A DNA stretch of 64,000 nt from Niabella agricola (GCF_021538615.1 NZ_JAJHIZ010000003.1:4154001-4218000); one strand, 5' to 3'; counted from the stretch's first letter, positions 1 to 9,368 are shown. The notes: a model not told the origin generated them from the letters alone. Numbers and translations: made by a program.

Positions 1-1084
1 CGAGGTAGGACATAACTTTTTCCCGATGATCGTAAACAGCGACGAGCGGCAATGGACCTGGATGGATGAAGGACTGAATACCTTTGTACAATATCTTACC
101 GAGGAGTTGTGGGATAATAAATTTCCCAGTAAACGCGGACCAGCCTGGACCATTGTGGATTATATGAAACTGCCGAAAAGCCAGTTGGAGCCCATTATGA
201 CCAACTCCGAAAATATTGTACAGTTTGGTCCGAACGCCTATGCGAAACCAGCCACCGGTTTAAACATTTTAAGGGAAACCATCATGGGACGGAATCTTTT
301 TGATTTTTCCTTTAAGGAATATGCACGCCGCTGGGCATTTAAACATCCCACACCGGCGGATCTGTTCCGTACCATGGAAGATGCCAGCGGCGAGGATTTG
401 GATTGGTTCTGGCGGGGCTGGTTCTATGGCATCAACCCGGTAGATATCTCCCTGGACTCTGTAAATGTGGCGACGGCGGACATTGACAGTCCCATTCCTG
501 CAGGAAAAACGGTTACAAAGAGAATGGATGCACCAATGGTGCCCGAGTTTGATGATATTTCGAAGATCCGCAACCGCGAAAACCGGAAGCTTAGCTTTTA
601 TACCGATACGGATACCGATGCACGTGATTTTTACTGGCGTTACGCCCGTGGACAGGAGCCTTATGATTCCACAAAAACGTTTACGGTAACGCTTGCGCCG
701 GGTATAGAGCCCCTCACTCCGGGTGCCCGGCAGCAATTTGCCGGCAAGTATTTCTACCAACTGAATTTCTCAAATAAGGGCGGCATGGTGATGCCGATTA
801 TTATCGAATGGACGTTTAAAGATGGTACCCGGCAGATCGACCGCATTCCGGCCCAGATCTGGAGACACAATGAAAATACCGTAAACAAATTGTTTGTAAA
901 AAATAAAGAAGTAGCAGGCATCCGGCTGGATCCGTTCCGCGAAACAGCGGATATTGATGAAAGCAATAATGTATGGAATCAAATGCCGGCCCCGACAAGG
1001 TTTAAAGCCTTTGCGCAAAAAACAGGGGCCGCCCGCGGACAAAGTACCGGCTCTAACCCCATGCAGCAGGCTCAGCAGAAATAA
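1..1084 (+). CDS. M1 family metallopeptidase, C-terminal part (cut by window edge)
   Basis: The reading frame is open from the first base, so the gene begins outside the window. The first codons read EVGHNFFPM, and the base before them fits the end of a His codon, giving the HEVGH zinc motif of gluzincins. The third zinc ligand is the Glu of WMDEG (codon 68-70), about 18 residues later, as in family M1 aminopeptidases. The rest is the helical C-terminal region, ending in a Gln- and Pro-rich tail. The Met codon at base 26 lies inside the catalytic domain and is not the start. The likely role is peptide degradation in the periplasm or at the cell surface, but the signal peptide is not visible here. 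Confidence 0.88.
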   Translation, partial: EVGHNFFPMIVNSDERQWTWMDEGLNTFVQYLTEELWDNKFPSKRGPAWTIVDYMKLPKSQLEPIMTNSENIVQFGPNAYAKPATGLNILRETIMGRNLFDFSFKEYARRWAFKHPTPADLFRTMEDASGEDLDWFWRGWFYGINPVDISLDSVNVATADIDSPIPAGKTVTKRMDAPMVPEFDDISKIRNRENRKLSFYTDTDTDARDFYWRYARGQEPYDSTKTFTVTLAPGIEPLTPGARQQFAGKYFYQLNFSNKGGMVMPIIIEWTFKDGTRQIDRIPAQIWRHNENTVNKLFVKNKEVAGIRLDPFRETADIDESNNVWNQMPAPTRFKAFAQKTGAARGQSTGSNPMQQAQQK

Positions 1085-1090
1085 CGGCAG

Positions 1091-1290
1091 TACGTCATAA
1101 AGTCACAGAGGCCCAAAGAAACCCGAAGGTCTTTCTATAGAACTCAGGAAAGTGCTGGGATCTGTGTGCACGGATGGCTTATCGCAGAAGAATGCTTCTT
1201 AATATTAAGCCCATTCTTGTAAATCTGTGCACGCTCTGCGCATTGATTTTGTGAAACGTTGAGTCTTGGTGTCTTTGTGGCCCAAAGTTT
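1091..1290. repeat. Intergenic CACAGAGGC / CTTTGTGGCCC-type repeat
   Basis: No gene is visible in this 200-bp spacer between two convergent genes. It carries the degenerate motif CACAGAGGCCCAAAG near 1104 and its approximate inverse CTTTGTGGCCCAAAG near 1273, so the spacer could fold into a long imperfect hairpin. Similar text recurs near 13.0-13.3 kb and 61.66-61.87 kb in this window. Such repeats are common between genes in Chitinophagaceae genomes. Confidence 0.5.
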
Positions 1291-1830
1291 TTAGTCTTCT
1301 GCCAGCTGGTAAATATCCTTGTAATTCCGGCCCAGTCCATCGTAATCCAGGCCATAGCCTACCACAAATTTGTTGGGGATCACGAAGCCGGTATAATCGA
1401 TCGGTACCTGGTATTTTGTCATTTCCGACTTATGCAGGAGTGCAACGATCTTTAATGAGCTGGGTTGCTGATGCTCCAGTTGTGGAAGAAAATAGTGTAG
1501 TGTTTTCCCGGTGTCGATAATGTCTTCAAGAATCACCACGTGCTTCTCATGCAGGTCTTCTTCCAGCCCGATAGCAGTTGTGACAGCGCCCGAAGATTTT
1601 AATCCTTTATAGGACGCCAGTTTAATAAAGCAGATCTCGCTGTCGATGGTCAGGTATTTGAAAAAATCGGCGGCAAACATAAACGATCCGTTCAGGATTG
1701 CCAGGAAGTATACCTTCTTTCCGGCATAATCCGCGTTGATGGCGTCTGCCAGCTCCTTAATTCTTTTTTGCAATACTGCTTCTGACAGGTAAACCGAAAA
1801 GCGTTTGTTGTGTACCGTAATGTCTGCCAT
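1291..1830 (-). CDS. hpt: Hypoxanthine phosphoribosyltransferase
   Basis: This 179-residue protein matches the usual length of bacterial hypoxanthine phosphoribosyltransferases, which salvage hypoxanthine and guanine to IMP and GMP using PRPP in the cytoplasm. The PRPP-binding signature VVILEDIIDTGKT lies at residues 98-110. The flexible-loop region with SYKGLKSSG (about 73-81) and the C-terminal purine-binding stretch KFVVGYGLDYDG are also present. It is the last gene of a minus-strand run and starts 3 bases after the stop of the glucosaminidase gene, so it is probably co-transcribed with it. Confidence 0.93.
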   Translation of the reverse strand: MADITVHNKRFSVYLSEAVLQKRIKELADAINADYAGKKVYFLAILNGSFMFAADFFKYLTIDSEICFIKLASYKGLKSSGAVTTAIGLEEDLHEKHVVILEDIIDTGKTLHYFLPQLEHQQPSSLKIVALLHKSEMTKYQVPIDYTGFVIPNKFVVGYGLDYDGLGRNYKDIYQLAED

Positions 1831-1833
1831 ATT

Positions 1834-2808
1834 TTAAGGATTTTGCGCCACAGAGTTCTTTCCGGCGCTCATATCCTGCAAATATAGCCTAGACCCGATT
1901 GCCGGGGAGGCAAATTTCGTAAGATTATTGTATTTCAGTAATGATTCCAGGCGTACTCCTTCTTCCTGTGCAATTTCATAAAGGGTTTCTCCCGCTTCTA
2001 CTTCGTGAAAGGTTTTGGGGCTTTCGGTCCTTTTCAACTGTAAAAATACCAGGGCGTCGTTTTGGGGTAGCTGGTTTTCCTGCAGGTCGTTATACAGGAA
2101 GAGCCGGCTTATTGGAATATTGTAACGGGCAGCAATGGCTTCAAAAGCCGTGCCCTGCTTTGCAAAGATCACTTTGGTCTGGTTGATCACAAAATCACCC
2201 TGCGGATACTGTTTGATCTTTTTTACCGCGATCTCTTCGGCCTCCTCTTTTGCTACCGCAAAGGACGCTTTAAGTTCCTGCGGCATTTCTTTTTTGCCCA
2301 GGGCAATCAGTGTATAATCCTCCAGGTTGTAGCGCTCAATTAAACCGATCAAAAGTTGCGGGTATTTGGGATTGGTGGCATACCCCGCTTTCTTCAAACC
2401 GTTCGCCCATGCTTTGTAATCGGTAGGATCCAGTTGAAAAAGAAACGCATACCGGTCGCGGCCTTTCAAAAAATCAGAATGATCCTGGAAGGAAGCTTCG
2501 GGGTGCTCGTATTTGATAAACCGCTCCTGCGGACGATCGTCATCATGTAATACGTAAGGACCGGTATAGCCGGTTTTGCACTTGATGCCAAAATGATTGT
2601 TGGAGCGCAATGCCAGGTCTCCGTCGCCCGCATTGGATTCCAGTATCGCCTGCGCCAGCTTGATGGCTGCCGGCACCCCCGTCCGCTGCATTTCTTTAAT
2701 TGCAATGCCCCGGTATTGTTGAATATATGCCACAACTTTATCTGATTGTTGGGCACTGGCAGTCATCGTTATTAAAAGGGCGGTTGCCAAAAACAATTTC
2801 CGTATCAT
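1834..2808 (-). CDS. Secreted glucosaminidase-domain protein with LysM repeats
   Basis: A signal peptide (MIRKLFLATALLITMTASAQ) is followed by a mannosyl-glycoprotein endo-beta-N-acetylglucosaminidase-type domain at about residues 25-165, with motifs AILESNAGDGDLA and NNHFGIKC. Two LysM-like peptidoglycan-binding segments follow at about 210-255 and 265-315 (VEAGETLYEIAQEEGV). It probably cleaves peptidoglycan glycan strands in the periplasm or at the surface. The ATG at 2808 is preferred over a TTG nine bases upstream because it gives a clean signal peptide. It begins 9 bases after the methyltransferase stop and nearly abuts hpt, which suggests one operon. Confidence 0.87.
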   Translation of the reverse strand: MIRKLFLATALLITMTASAQQSDKVVAYIQQYRGIAIKEMQRTGVPAAIKLAQAILESNAGDGDLALRSNNHFGIKCKTGYTGPYVLHDDDRPQERFIKYEHPEASFQDHSDFLKGRDRYAFLFQLDPTDYKAWANGLKKAGYATNPKYPQLLIGLIERYNLEDYTLIALGKKEMPQELKASFAVAKEEAEEIAVKKIKQYPQGDFVINQTKVIFAKQGTAFEAIAARYNIPISRLFLYNDLQENQLPQNDALVFLQLKRTESPKTFHEVEAGETLYEIAQEEGVRLESLLKYNNLTKFASPAIGSRLYLQDMSAGKNSVAQNP

Positions 2809-2817
2809 CAATATCAA

Positions 2818-3456
2818 TTACAATTTTCGCAATAAATATAGTCCGTCTCTAATGGTCAGAACCAGTTTGTCAATATCTTCTCTATGTTGAATAAAATCGT
2901 TAAACGCCTGGATGGCTTTTGCGCTTTTTCCCTTGGGATTTTCGGTAAAAACCTGCCCGTGGAAAAAAATGTTATCCGCTAAGATAAAGCCATTTTTCTT
3001 AACTGCCGGTAAAACGAGCTTAAAATAGTCCATATAACCCGGTTTGTCTGCATCAATAAAAACCAGGTCCCAGGTTTCATGCAAAGCAGGAATGATATTC
3101 AGCGCGTTACCAACATGCAGTTTTATTCTTGGATATAACGTCGATTTCTGAAAAAAATTGTGGGCGATGGCCGCAGTTTCTTCACGGAATTCGATGGTGT
3201 GTAGCTCACCGTCGTTCGTTAGTCCTTCGGCTAGACACAGGGCGCTGTATCCGGTGAAGGTGCCGATCTCCAGGATGCGCCGGGGGCGGATCATGTGACT
3301 GATCATTTCCAGTAGTTTACCCTGAACCGGGCCACTCAGCATATGCGGTTCGGCGTGTTGCTGTTGGGTAAAGGCTTCCACTTCCTGCCGCAACGGATCG
3401 GGCGGAGTGGAGAAATTAATTGCAAATTGCTCTAATTCAATGGGTAATAATTCCAT
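2818..3456 (-). CDS. SAM-dependent O-methyltransferase (catechol-OMT-like)
   Basis: This 212-residue protein belongs to the class I O-methyltransferases of the caffeoyl-CoA/catechol OMT type (PF01596-like). The SAM-binding motif ILEIGTFTGYSA is at 61-72. The acidic metal and substrate motif FIDADKPGY is at 133-141, and the metal-binding Asp-Asn pair (ADN) is at 160-162. The length is typical of bacterial members. The substrate cannot be told from sequence. The gene lies between a sodium:solute symporter (13-base gap) and a cell-wall hydrolase in a probable four-gene minus-strand operon, a context that does not indicate a pathway. Confidence 0.88.
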   Translation of the reverse strand: MELLPIELEQFAINFSTPPDPLRQEVEAFTQQQHAEPHMLSGPVQGKLLEMISHMIRPRRILEIGTFTGYSALCLAEGLTNDGELHTIEFREETAAIAHNFFQKSTLYPRIKLHVGNALNIIPALHETWDLVFIDADKPGYMDYFKLVLPAVKKNGFILADNIFFHGQVFTENPKGKSAKAIQAFNDFIQHREDIDKLVLTIRDGLYLLRKL

Positions 3457-3469
3457 TTTCGGTAACGCA

Positions 3470-4948
3470 TTAGTGAACGGAATCCTGTTCCAGCTGCGAA
3501 AGATCTGAAACGGGCTTTGAAATGGTCAGCAGACCTATAAACGTTAATGCTGCATTAATAATAATCAGTTCCAGGCCAATCTTAAAGTCGCCGAACAGTA
3601 CAGATTGGTACTTGTCGATAAAAAAACAAATAATCGGGGCAATAAAACATACATAGGGTACCAGGCGGTCTTGGGGGCGGCGCCTGGTGAAAATGCCAAA
3701 GGCAAACAACCCCAGCAGCGGACCATAGGTATACCCGGCCAGCTTCAGGATAATACCGATCATGCTATTGTCATTGATCCAGTAAAACATCAATACCAGC
3801 AGCAGGAAAGAAAGCGCCACCAGCAGGTGTACTTTCTGGCGGAACCGTTTCTTTTGGGTTTCGTTCATATCCGTACGCCGTTGCAACCCGGCGATGTCGA
3901 TGCAAAAGGAAGAAGTTAGTGCCGTCATGGCTCCATCTGCACTGGGAAACAAGGCCGAGATCAGGGCTACGATAAAAATAACCGAGATATAAGGTGGCAT
4001 ATGGTTTACGGCCACATCCGGGAACAGGGCATCTCCTTTAGCGGTTAATTGTTCCTGGGCGGCAAACAGATGCAGCAGGCCCCCGAGGTAGAGGAACAGG
4101 CCAATTACCACTACCATGATAAATGCCAGCGACACCATATTCTTTTGCGAGTCTTTCAGGTTGGTAACCGAAATGCTTTTCTGCATCATTTCCTGGTCAA
4201 TGCCCGTCATGCTCAGCGTAATAAAGGCACCGGCCAGGATCTGTTTGATAAAGAAATCGTTTTTGGAAGGATCGGTTTTAAAGATCTGCGATAAACCGCT
4301 GCTACGCATGGCTTCCAGGCTTTCGCCCACACCCATGTTCATATGGTTTAAAAGATAAATCGTACAGATGATCAACCCCAGCAGCATACAGGTCGTTTGC
4401 AGGGTGTCCGTCCACACAATGGTTTTCACACCGCCTTCAAAGGTATACAGGATGATCATGACAAGGATAATAAGCGTAGAAATCCAAAAGGGAATCCCAA
4501 AGCTATCAAGGATGGTGATTTGTAGGATATGTACTACCAGGTATAACCGGGCTGTGGCACCCACCAGGCGGGAGAGGATAAAGAACCAGGCGCCGGTCTT
4601 ATAAGATAGCATGCCCATCCGGGTTTTCAGATAGCCATATATTGAGGTCAGTTTTAACCGGTAATAGAGTGGCAATAATACATAAGCGATCAGCAGGTAT
4701 CCGATCATATAACCCAGTACTACCTGCATATATCCAAATCCATCCTTACCCACGGCGCCGGGTACGCTTACAAACGTAACGCCGCTCAGGGAAGTGCCGA
4801 TCATCCCGAACGCTACCAGCATCCAGTTGCTGTTCCGGTTGCCGATAAAGAAGGATTCATTATTGCTGTTTTTGCTGGTTTTCCAGGCCACGGCCAGCAA
4901 TAGTATAAAGTAGGCAATTACAATGGAGAACAAAAAACCTGCAGACAT
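3470..4948 (-). CDS. Sodium:solute symporter (SSS family)
   Basis: This 492-residue membrane protein has about 13 hydrophobic segments, in line with the solute:sodium symporter family (TC 2.A.21). It starts with a membrane segment followed by NSNNESFFIGNRNSNW, the usual first loop of the family, and FGMIGTSLSGVTF, the sodium-binding TM1-TM2 region. The substrate (sugar, amino acid, pantothenate or other) is not resolved by motif. It is the first gene of the minus-strand run that continues into the methyltransferase, glucosaminidase and hpt. Confidence 0.88.
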   Translation of the reverse strand: MSAGFLFSIVIAYFILLLAVAWKTSKNSNNESFFIGNRNSNWMLVAFGMIGTSLSGVTFVSVPGAVGKDGFGYMQVVLGYMIGYLLIAYVLLPLYYRLKLTSIYGYLKTRMGMLSYKTGAWFFILSRLVGATARLYLVVHILQITILDSFGIPFWISTLIILVMIILYTFEGGVKTIVWTDTLQTTCMLLGLIICTIYLLNHMNMGVGESLEAMRSSGLSQIFKTDPSKNDFFIKQILAGAFITLSMTGIDQEMMQKSISVTNLKDSQKNMVSLAFIMVVVIGLFLYLGGLLHLFAAQEQLTAKGDALFPDVAVNHMPPYISVIFIVALISALFPSADGAMTALTSSFCIDIAGLQRRTDMNETQKKRFRQKVHLLVALSFLLLVLMFYWINDNSMIGIILKLAGYTYGPLLGLFAFGIFTRRRPQDRLVPYVCFIAPIICFFIDKYQSVLFGDFKIGLELIIINAALTFIGLLTISKPVSDLSQLEQDSVH

Positions 4949-5038
4949 ATTATGTATATATTAAACAATGGTTATCAAGTAAAATAATTTTTGAAGATAG
5001 GGAAAATTGAATTCCTTTTGCAATAAAAGTAGCGAATC

Positions 5039-5581
5039 ATGAGGATAAAAGCGCTTGCGGTTTTTTGCGGGTCGAAAGCGGGCCGGGATCCACTGTTTAC
5101 AATGCATACCGAGGAATTGGGAGCCATGATGGCGGCACGTGGCTTAACATTGGTTTACGGCGGTGGAAATGTGGGACTGATGGGTACGATTGCCAACGCA
5201 GTGCTGGCAGGCGGCGGAACCGCTATCGGAGTAATCCCACAATTGCTGGCCGACCGGGAGCGATCACACAAAGGGTTAACCCAGCTGGAGATCGTACCGG
5301 ATATGCATACCCGTAAAAGAAAGATGTATGAGCTTTGTGATGCGGCCGTCATCCTGCCTGGAGGATATGGTACCCTGGATGAATTTTTTGAAATGATTAC
5401 CTGGAACAATCTGGCCATTCATGACAAAACCCTCTTTGTACTGAATACTAATGATTATTATACACATTTGCTGATGCATATCCGGAAGATGTATGAGGAA
5501 GGATTTCTTTATGAAGACCCCTGGGAGAAGATCCGCGTGCTGGCGTCGCCGCAGGAGCTGGAACGGTATCTTTGGGGCTGA
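5039..5581 (+). CDS. LOG family protein (TIGR00730), putative nucleoside-5'-monophosphate phosphoribohydrolase
   Basis: The protein has 180 residues and the two family signatures: the early GGGNVGLMG nucleotide loop (41-49) and PGGYGTLDE at 107-115, with the conserved Arg92 and Arg94 of TRKRKM. Family members were once annotated as lysine decarboxylases but act as cytokinin riboside 5'-monophosphate phosphoribohydrolases, releasing ribose 5-phosphate from N6-modified AMP. In bacteria the physiological substrate is often unknown. The gene is divergent from the symporter operon and seems monocistronic. Confidence 0.9.
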   Translation: MRIKALAVFCGSKAGRDPLFTMHTEELGAMMAARGLTLVYGGGNVGLMGTIANAVLAGGGTAIGVIPQLLADRERSHKGLTQLEIVPDMHTRKRKMYELCDAAVILPGGYGTLDEFFEMITWNNLAIHDKTLFVLNTNDYYTHLLMHIRKMYEEGFLYEDPWEKIRVLASPQELERYLWG

Positions 5582-5712
5582 AAGCCGTTCCCGGTTCAAT
5601 GGTTAAGGTTCAACGTGCAATGTTAGATCCGTTTGATACTTGATGTGCAATACGGATGACTAATTACGGATAACTGAAAGCTGACGGCTGCAAACAAGAC
5701 ATTTCCCGCGGC

Positions 5713-6390
5713 CTACGCCATCCAATGTGATAGCGTGATCTGGTAAACCCATCTTCCTTTTACTTTTTTGTATACCTGGCACCAGCCCTCCAGGGCGGTT
5801 CGTACCTCGATGATCGCATAGAGCCGGTCTTTTGAAAAAATCGGGGTGGAAATTGCAAAGTATTTTTTATCCTCCGGTCTCAGGCTGTTGGCATAACGTT
5901 CCCGCTCTTTTTGTATGGCTTCGTTTTGCTGAACTTTCGTCCAGGATTCCTTTATTTTTAAAATAACGCCCGAGCTTTTATTGTCACGTCGTTTTCGCTC
6001 CAAAACCGAATCAGGAGTACTCCATGGTAGCAATGTAACAATCCAGACCTGACTTTCATAATGCGGGATTTTTCCATAAGGGTTGATCCGGGCCCGGGGT
6101 ATTTTGAATTTGCGCCAATTTATTTTCTTCGCTTTAGCATTTGCCGCTTTGAATGCTCCCGGGTCAAAATGCGGATTTTCTTTATAAAAGGTCTTAAATT
6201 CCAGCGGGTCAAAATAGGTTGTTGCGTAGCGGGAAATAAAACTGGAATCTACCAGGTGAAAATAAGAAAATTCCGGTGGCACTGCTTTTTCAACTACGGC
6301 CCCTATCAGCTGTCGGATGTCTTTTTTCTGACCGAAGATGGTGCCGGCAATAAAAGGTAGTATGATCAATATCAGGAATCGTTTTGTCAT
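5713..6390 (-). CDS. Secreted protein of unknown function
   Basis: I do not recognise a family. The protein starts with a convincing signal peptide (MTKRFLILIILPFIAGTIFG). The rest is about 200 soluble residues with many Lys, Arg and Tyr. Near the C-terminus is a segment AIIEVRTALEGWCQVYKKV followed by GRWVYQITLSHW, a beta-rich ending seen in many exported Bacteroidota proteins. The ATG at 6390 is chosen because an in-frame ATG 21 bases upstream adds a polar stretch before the signal peptide. It is convergent with the LOG gene and divergent from the GGGP synthase gene, and its role cannot be inferred. Confidence 0.7.
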   Translation of the reverse strand: MTKRFLILIILPFIAGTIFGQKKDIRQLIGAVVEKAVPPEFSYFHLVDSSFISRYATTYFDPLEFKTFYKENPHFDPGAFKAANAKAKKINWRKFKIPRARINPYGKIPHYESQVWIVTLLPWSTPDSVLERKRRDNKSSGVILKIKESWTKVQQNEAIQKERERYANSLRPEDKKYFAISTPIFSKDRLYAIIEVRTALEGWCQVYKKVKGRWVYQITLSHWMA

Positions 6391-6616
6391 ATGTTTAAAA
6401 AATGCAATCATTTACGCTGTTCGTATGGTTAAGATGCAGGATCGGCCAGAAATACATAATTAGCTCCGCATTTAGTTTAACGGCGCGTAAATTTCGCGGT
6501 TTTACAGCCAAATCGGATGCTTTGCGGCTTCATCATTCATGTCTATTCAGTGTTTCAGCAGCCCGGTGGCTTTTTTTGGAAAAACTTTTGCATTTTTGCA
6601 GGAAACCTCCTTCCTG

Positions 6617-7375
6617 ATGAAGATGAATATTTATAGTGGCTTGGTGGAAAAGAAGTTGAATGCCCAAAAATCCTTTGCGGTATTGCTGGACCCGGATGCT
6701 GTGGCGCCTGCTTCATTGCACAGCCTGGTAAACCTTTCGGAAGCAGCCGGAGTGGATTATTTTTTTGTAGGCGGAAGCCTGGTGCTTTCCGCACATTTGG
6801 ATGAAGTGATCAAAAAGATCAAAACGCTCACCCATATTCCGGTGGTATTGTTTCCCGGCAGTCCCTCACAGGTGAGCCCGTTTGCAGATGCGCTGCTGTA
6901 TCTTTCACTGATTTCCGGAAGGAACCCTGAGCTGTTGATCGGGCAGCATGTGGTTTCGGCGCCCTTGGTAAAGCGGAGCGGATTGGAAGTAATACCCACA
7001 GGATATATTGTAGTAGACGGCGGAGCGCCCACTACGGTTTCCTACATCAGCAATGCGGCGCCGGTGCCCTCCGATAAAAATGATATTGCAGTTTGTACAG
7101 CCATGGCCGGGGAAATGCTGGGGATGAAGCTGATCTATATGGATGCCGGAAGCGGCGCCCGGATCCCGATTACCGAATCCATGATCCGTGCTGTATCGCA
7201 AAACGTTGAGATTCCCCTGATCGTGGGCGGAGGAATCAGCAACCCGGAAAAAGCCTACCTGAATTGCAAAGCCGGTGCCGACGTGATCGTAGTGGGCAAT
7301 GCCATTGAAAAATCCACTGCGCTTATCAAGGAGATCAGCGATGCCGTACATTCCGTAAAACGGGAAGCGGTTTAG
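6617..7375 (+). CDS. Geranylgeranylglyceryl phosphate synthase family protein (PcrB-like)
   Basis: This TIM-barrel prenyltransferase joins a polyprenyl diphosphate to sn-glycerol 1-phosphate. Family features are the early LLDPDAV, FVGGSLVLS, the phosphate-binding GYIVVDGGAPTTV and MDAGSGA stretches, and the C-terminal PLIVGGGISNPEKA and GADVIVVGNAIE. Translation from 6617 gives 252 residues, the normal family size. A longer frame reaches 6539 but adds a non-conserved 26-residue extension. Archaea use the enzyme for ether lipids. Bacteroidota carry a group II form whose chain length and role are less clear. The gene stands alone, with no lipid genes beside it. Confidence 0.9.
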   Translation: MKMNIYSGLVEKKLNAQKSFAVLLDPDAVAPASLHSLVNLSEAAGVDYFFVGGSLVLSAHLDEVIKKIKTLTHIPVVLFPGSPSQVSPFADALLYLSLISGRNPELLIGQHVVSAPLVKRSGLEVIPTGYIVVDGGAPTTVSYISNAAPVPSDKNDIAVCTAMAGEMLGMKLIYMDAGSGARIPITESMIRAVSQNVEIPLIVGGGISNPEKAYLNCKAGADVIVVGNAIEKSTALIKEISDAVHSVKREAV

Positions 7376-7544
7376 CCATCAGCCATCAGTATTCAGCAAT
7401 CAGTTATCAGTTTTCAGGGGCTCTCTAGTCTACATGTCCCCCAAAAGCAAGAGCAACAATAAATAGCGGGGATAGATCATCAGGTAACAAGCGGAATCCA
7501 ACCCGCCACTGCGGGCATGCCTGGAACATTGAACCTTAAACCAT
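7376..7544. repeat. Short-period ATCAG repeats in intergenic spacer
   Basis: This non-coding spacer begins with several imperfect copies of a short unit of the form AATCAG / TATCAG / CATCAG between about 7376 and 7418. No gene or clear terminator is visible. A shorter run of the same kind follows the large hydrolase gene near 16374-16400. Confidence 0.4.
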
Positions 7545-8279
7545 TTACAAACTCATCATTTCCTTAAAACGTACCGCCTGCCGCCGGCTGACCTCGATCT
7601 TTTCTCCGTCTTTTAATTCGATCAGCAACCCGTTATTGAAATACGGTTCAATTTTTTCGATCATACGCAAATTGATGATGTGTTTCCGGTTGGCCCGGAA
7701 AAAAGCCTTGGGATCCAGCCGCTCTTCCAGGGCATTGAGCGATTTTAAGATCAGCGGTTTGTTGGGGCCAAAGAACACTTTTGCATAGTTTCCCACGCTC
7801 TCAAAAAGCCGGATATCGCTGAGCTTTACAAACCAGCAACGGTCACCGTCTTTTACAAACACCTGGCTGTTTTCATTAAGCACATCGTGGTTGGTATAGG
7901 AGGCGGCTTCGCTTTCCTCGTAATCCGGCAGGTTGAGTTTTTTGATGGCGTCTTCCAGGCGCTTGGAGTCAATCGGTTTTAAGAGGTAATCCAGCGCATT
8001 CACCTGGAAGGCTTTTAATGCATATTCGTCATAGGCCGTAGTAAAAATCACCAGCGGTGTATAATCCAGCGTTTCCAGCATTTCAAAACCCGACTTTCCC
8101 GGCATCTGGATATCCAGGAAAATCAGGTCCGGCTGTTGCGCATTAATCTTTCGCATTCCTTCTTCCGCATTGCCCGCTTCATCGATGATGGCAATGCCCT
8201 GAAAGCCCTGGAGCAACTTCTTCAGTTCTGAACGGGCCAGCCGTTCGTCGTCTATAATGATGGTGCGTATATGTTTCAT
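7545..8279 (-). CDS. LytTR-family response regulator
   Basis: The N-terminal receiver domain (about 1-120) has the acidic pair Asp10-Asp11, the phosphoacceptor Asp56 in LIFLDIQMPG and the conserved Lys of LLKPID. The C-terminal LytTR DNA-binding domain (about 140-244) contains the typical FFRANRKHIINL and ending VSRRQAVRFKEMM. The 244-residue length is normal for LytR/AlgR-type regulators. It begins 24 bases after the histidine kinase stop, so the two form a two-component pair. The target genes are unknown. Confidence 0.93.
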   Translation of the reverse strand: MKHIRTIIIDDERLARSELKKLLQGFQGIAIIDEAGNAEEGMRKINAQQPDLIFLDIQMPGKSGFEMLETLDYTPLVIFTTAYDEYALKAFQVNALDYLLKPIDSKRLEDAIKKLNLPDYEESEAASYTNHDVLNENSQVFVKDGDRCWFVKLSDIRLFESVGNYAKVFFGPNKPLILKSLNALEERLDPKAFFRANRKHIINLRMIEKIEPYFNNGLLIELKDGEKIEVSRRQAVRFKEMMSL

Positions 8280-8303
8280 CCTCTTTGTTTGATCTGTTTG
8301 TTT

Positions 8304-9368
8304 TTAAACGGGCAATTCGATCCTGGCTTCCACGGTTTCGGCATTCAGCTGCCGGATCTCAAAATCGCTTTTGCCGGGATATAACAGTTTCAGACGGTCG
8401 CGGATGCTGTTGAGTCCAAAACCGGTTCCTCCTTTTTTCTCTGTAAGCCTGCCTGTGTTTTGTACACAAAGTTCGATCAGGTTGTTTCTTAACCGGGCGG
8501 CAATGGAAACGGTGCCTCCCTGCAGCTCCTGGCTGATGCCGTGTTTAATGGCATTTTCCACCAGCATCTGCAACATCATGGGAGGAATTTGTTTTTCCAG
8601 CGCCTGGCTGTCGATCTGGTAGCTTACCGCCAGCCGGTCCTCAAAACGTACCTGTTCCAGGGCCAGGTAGTCTTCAATAATGGCCAGTTCATTTTTCAAT
8701 GCCACCGATTCGGTTTTATGCATGGTAATGCTGCTGCGCAGGATATTGCTCAATTCCGTGATGGCCTCGCGTGCCCGGCCCGGATTTTCATCTACCAGGG
8801 CCCGGATGCTGTTCAGCGCATTAAAAATAAAATGCGGGTTGATATTGGACTTAATGGTTTTAAGCTCCAGCTCGCGCACCAACGATTTTAAGCGGAGGGT
8901 ATCGATCTGTTGCTGCTGGTAATCGCGGGCATAATGATAAATGATATAGATGGCATTCCAGATAAAGATATAAATGAACCAGGAGATCATATTGTTAAAC
9001 GATACCAGCCAGATTCCCCTGCGTTTCAACACCTCAATTTCCCGTTGCGTAAACAGCGCAAAATGTTTATACACCTGCTGTTCAATGATACCGCAAAGGG
9101 ATGCGGTAATGATGGAAAGGAGCAGGAAATTCAACAGCTGTAGTCCCCAGTTGTGTTCCAGCAGGTGCAGCCTCAATATAAACAGGCGCATCAGATGTGT
9201 CAGCAATACCCCGATCACCACAAAACTAAGGGCCCGGGTAAAAAACAGGTTCCGGTCCTCAGGCGTGTCAAACTTGCCGTAGAACCAGGCAAAGAACAAA
9301 TGAATGAGGAAAAGTCCGCCCCATCCGATAAGCTGAAACCACCAGTATCGCTGCTTGCCTGAAAACAT
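8304..9368 (-). CDS. LytS-like sensor histidine kinase
   Basis: About four N-terminal membrane segments (roughly 10-30, 45-65, 78-98 and 122-146) lead into a short coiled linker. The His_kinase domain (PF06580-type) carries NPHFIFNALN at 177-186 with the phosphorylated His179. A GHKL ATPase domain follows, with ENAIKHG (N272) and GTGFGLNSIRDRL. No separate periplasmic sensor domain is present, as is common in this Bacteroidota class. It is the upstream gene of the pair with the LytTR regulator. Confidence 0.93.
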   Translation of the reverse strand: MFSGKQRYWWFQLIGWGGLFLIHLFFAWFYGKFDTPEDRNLFFTRALSFVVIGVLLTHLMRLFILRLHLLEHNWGLQLLNFLLLSIITASLCGIIEQQVYKHFALFTQREIEVLKRRGIWLVSFNNMISWFIYIFIWNAIYIIYHYARDYQQQQIDTLRLKSLVRELELKTIKSNINPHFIFNALNSIRALVDENPGRAREAITELSNILRSSITMHKTESVALKNELAIIEDYLALEQVRFEDRLAVSYQIDSQALEKQIPPMMLQMLVENAIKHGISQELQGGTVSIAARLRNNLIELCVQNTGRLTEKKGGTGFGLNSIRDRLKLLYPGKSDFEIRQLNAETVEARIELPV

